A DNA stretch of 53,259 nt from Halobacteriovoraceae bacterium. GTDB lineage: Bacteria > Bdellovibrionota > Bacteriovoracia > Bacteriovoracales > Bacteriovoracaceae. Both the position numbers and the translations under genes were made by a program. Position 1 is the first letter of the stretch, and each line of letters opens with the position of its first letter. Of this stretch, positions 52,002 through 53,259 are shown piece by piece. Under the pieces are notes generated by a model. That model ran no database searches, was not told where the DNA came from, and worked only from the letters and a program-made list of their open reading frames with translations. The stretch covers positions 58,119 through 111,377 of the forward strand of contig PASP01000006.1 of assembly GCA_002712005.1 (NCBI GenBank), in the 5' to 3' direction.

Positions 52002-52055
52002 AGGTGCCATGCACTTTTGGTTTCGAAATAAAGGTGCCATGCACTTTTGGTTTCG
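51996..52055. repeat. Two exact tandem copies of a 30-bp REP-like unit
   Basis: Two identical 30-bp units at 51996-52025 and 52026-52055 contain the core GGTGCCATGCACTTTTGG. Each can fold a small hairpin (GTGC/GCAC), and a longer GGTGC/GCACC stem closes at 52033-52059. A related inverted copy lies at 52789-52814 on the other side of the transposase gene. Similar GGTGCC-x-GGCAC-type units are known near RAYT transposases. Confidence 0.75.
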
Positions 52056-52125
52056 CACCTGCTAAGTAGATTAAACTTCAGATCAGGAAATCATTTTAAA
52101 TATGAGATAAAGAAATCTTGTCATT

Positions 52126-52731
52126 TTATCCTTTTCTACGAGAGCTACGTTGATTGGGAATTTTGAAGATTGGCCTTTGCAAAGCTTTTTTTATATTAAC
52201 AGAATTTTCCTCTGTTTTATTCATCCATTCAATAAACTCTTCCCTATCTTCAAGAAGCGGACAAAACCAATCGATATCTAAATCAAAATCTCTGATAACA
52301 TAGAAAACTGAAGAATATACATATTCTTCGCACCTAAGAACGATATTGGCCTTTACTGGGTTTTGATAAATATACCGTAAGCAGGTACGAAAGTAATTTA
52401 CATCTTCAATCACAGACCACTTATAACGATCTCCAAAGATTCGATTAATTCTCCCTGTTTTCTTTCGAATCGACTTACTTATTTTTGAATTAAAAACATA
52501 CATAAATTTATCGAGATCACAATTTGGAGTCCATAACATCAAATGATAATGATTTGACATTAAAACAAACGCCTGAAGCTTAACGGGATATTGACGGTTA
52601 GCAAATTTCAAGGCCTCTATGCAAATATCCCATACCTCACGAAGAGGAAGTTCAAACCATTCGCGATTATTCGAACGTATAGTTACATGATAGGGATGAA
52701 GATTTGTTCTGATTAAATTCTTTCTTGGCAT
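52126..52731 (-). CDS. REP-associated tyrosine transposase (Y1_Tnp/IS200-like)
   Basis: The 201-residue protein has the HUH metal motif LMSNHYHLMLW (His61, His63). The catalytic tyrosine lies in FRTCLRYIYQNPVKANIV (most likely Tyr120), and FGDRYKWSVIED sits between them. NLHPYHVTIRSNNREWF at the N-terminus is the usual first strand. Length fits RAYTs, which nick single-stranded REP hairpins. The gene looks intact. Its copy number in the genome cannot be judged from here. Confidence 0.88.
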   Translation of the reverse strand: MPRKNLIRTNLHPYHVTIRSNNREWFELPLREVWDICIEALKFANRQYPVKLQAFVLMSNHYHLMLWTPNCDLDKFMYVFNSKISKSIRKKTGRINRIFGDRYKWSVIEDVNYFRTCLRYIYQNPVKANIVLRCEEYVYSSVFYVIRDFDLDIDWFCPLLEDREEFIEWMNKTEENSVNIKKALQRPIFKIPNQRSSRRKG

Positions 52732-52788
52732 GAACTTAAGATAAAATAATTTCCAATTAAGGAAATCTTATTAATCTATATTTGCACT

Positions 52789-52814
52789 TGCGAAACCAAA
52801 AGTGCATGGAACCT
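52789..52814 (-). repeat. Inverted copy of the REP-like unit
   Basis: This 26-bp segment is the reverse complement of 52032-52057 with one mismatch (T for G beside the CCATGCAC core). It lies at the 5' side of the transposase gene and includes the first bases of the neighbouring gene's stop codon. Confidence 0.75.
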
Positions 52815-53259
52815 AATTAAGGAACTTTTTATAATAGAACATGACTTCTTCAGGTATAACGGTGTCTATATTTTCATAAATCTCTTTTATTCTTTCTTCT
52901 ATTTCAGCATCTGTTCTATTTCTCCTCAAAGCTGTATAAAATGAATTAATAGATTCAACGACGTTTGCCTCTCTTTTTTGACTAGTTCGACTTGGGTTAT
53001 CACGAACACTTAAAAGCTGTAGATTACTTACAGCAACTTCAAGGATTCGATCACGAACATCCCGAAAAACTTTTTTGTATGAGCCGTAGACTACAAGACA
53101 CATATTGTAGTTTTTCTTACGGTAACAACGATCAAATGAGTAGTTTAAAATATACCTACTCACCAAAGTGGAATTAGAAAAGTACGAAGCCTTTGAAGCG
53201 ACACCAACAATTGACTCATGAGCGTATTCCGTCTGCTTCTGCTCCAATTGTTTTAACAA
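52813..53259 (-). CDS. Uncharacterised protein, cut by the window end
   Basis: At least 148 residues remain open to the edge, so the N-terminus probably lies outside the window. The visible part is Lys/Arg/Asn/Tyr-rich with YILNYSFDRCYRKKNYNMCLVVYG and a charged helical C-terminus (RTDAEIEERIKEIYENID). There is no membrane segment. The stop codon touches the inverted repeat of the RAYT module. No function can be assigned. Confidence 0.5.
   Translation of the reverse strand: MLKQLEQKQTEYAHESIVGVASKASYFSNSTLVSRYILNYSFDRCYRKKNYNMCLVVYGSYKKVFRDVRDRILEVAVSNLQLLSVRDNPSRTSQKREANVVESINSFYTALRRNRTDAEIEERIKEIYENIDTVIPEEVMFYYKKFLN

Larger units (their letters stand above)
51996..52814 (-). mobile_element. 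RAYT module (REP-associated tyrosine transposase with flanking repeats)
   Basis: The transposase gene is bounded by two direct units at the left and an inverted unit at the right. The repeat edges meet the stop codons of the two flanking convergent genes (TAA 51999-52001 and the minus-strand TAG at 52813-52815). RAYTs are usually single-copy domesticated relatives of IS200/IS605 transposases that propagate REP hairpins. No target duplication is evident. Confidence 0.6.

Noticed and set aside
51996-52055. Tandem repeat as a CRISPR remnant
   Set aside because: The two 30-bp units touch without a spacer, no cas genes are present, and an inverted copy brackets a transposase gene.
51852-52058. 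Minus-strand open frame over the tandem repeat
   Set aside because: Its first residues are just the translated 30-bp repeat unit (KCMAPLF twice) and the rest is antisense to the exported protein.

Overview
The window looks like a chromosome segment from a low-to-moderate GC Gram-negative bacterium, most plausibly a predatory member of the Bdellovibrionota (Bacteriovorax/Halobacteriovorax type). This placement is an inference. It rests on the density of secreted proteases, hydrolases and small exported proteins, two App1-type (DUF2183) HAD proteins, a DUF2254 protein, and a strong excess of the tetramer GGCC. No rRNA or tRNA gene was seen, so the placement cannot be fixed from the window alone.

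Layout. (1) 0-16.7 kb is ordinary chromosome. It holds an FCS/TRASH-like zinc protein and an outer-membrane barrel, and an operon whose third gene joins a long coiled coil to an alpha-crystallin (small heat-shock) domain, followed by an App1-like HAD protein. A C45-type NTN hydrolase, a beta-lactamase-fold hydrolase, a gingipain-like C25 protease and a trypsin-like protease follow. The phosphonate-type ABC transporter is split: phnD is separated from phnC-phnE by the inverted trypsin-like protease and a strong bidirectional terminator. A 28-residue membrane microprotein follows phnE.

(2) 16.7-43.0 kb is the remarkable part: a compact island of about 23 genes with eight radical-SAM enzymes. 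Five carry the N-terminal Cys-rich 'twitch' arrangement, two form a GNYGDP sub-family, and one is of SPASM-like type. They lie among four GT2 glycosyltransferases, a GT-A-like protein, a GT-C-type membrane protein, two HTTM (gamma-carboxylase-like) membrane loci, a divergent PLP aminotransferase-fold protein, an Asp/Asn-hydroxylase-like 2OG-Fe protein, a PP-loop ATPase, a methyltransferase-like protein and an FAD oxidoreductase. The oxidoreductase is interrupted by an in-frame TAG. The genes form short strand-switching operons whose ends often overlap. My reading is a biosynthetic or decoration pathway for a surface or secreted glycoconjugate, or for a modified peptide. The one small exported protein (30716-31189, C-terminal Cys) is the only visible candidate substrate.

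(3) 43-51.4 kb returns to housekeeping and exported proteins: DUF2254, an alpha/beta hydrolase, a second App1-like protein and a DNA-damage module. In that module an SRAP/YedK gene is divergent from umuD-umuC, across a promoter region with an 11-bp-spaced direct repeat.

(4) 51.4-53.3 kb holds a REP-associated tyrosine transposase (RAYT). It is bracketed by a 30-bp tandem repeat on one side and an inverted copy on the other, fitting exactly between the stop codons of two flanking genes. The last gene is cut by the window end.
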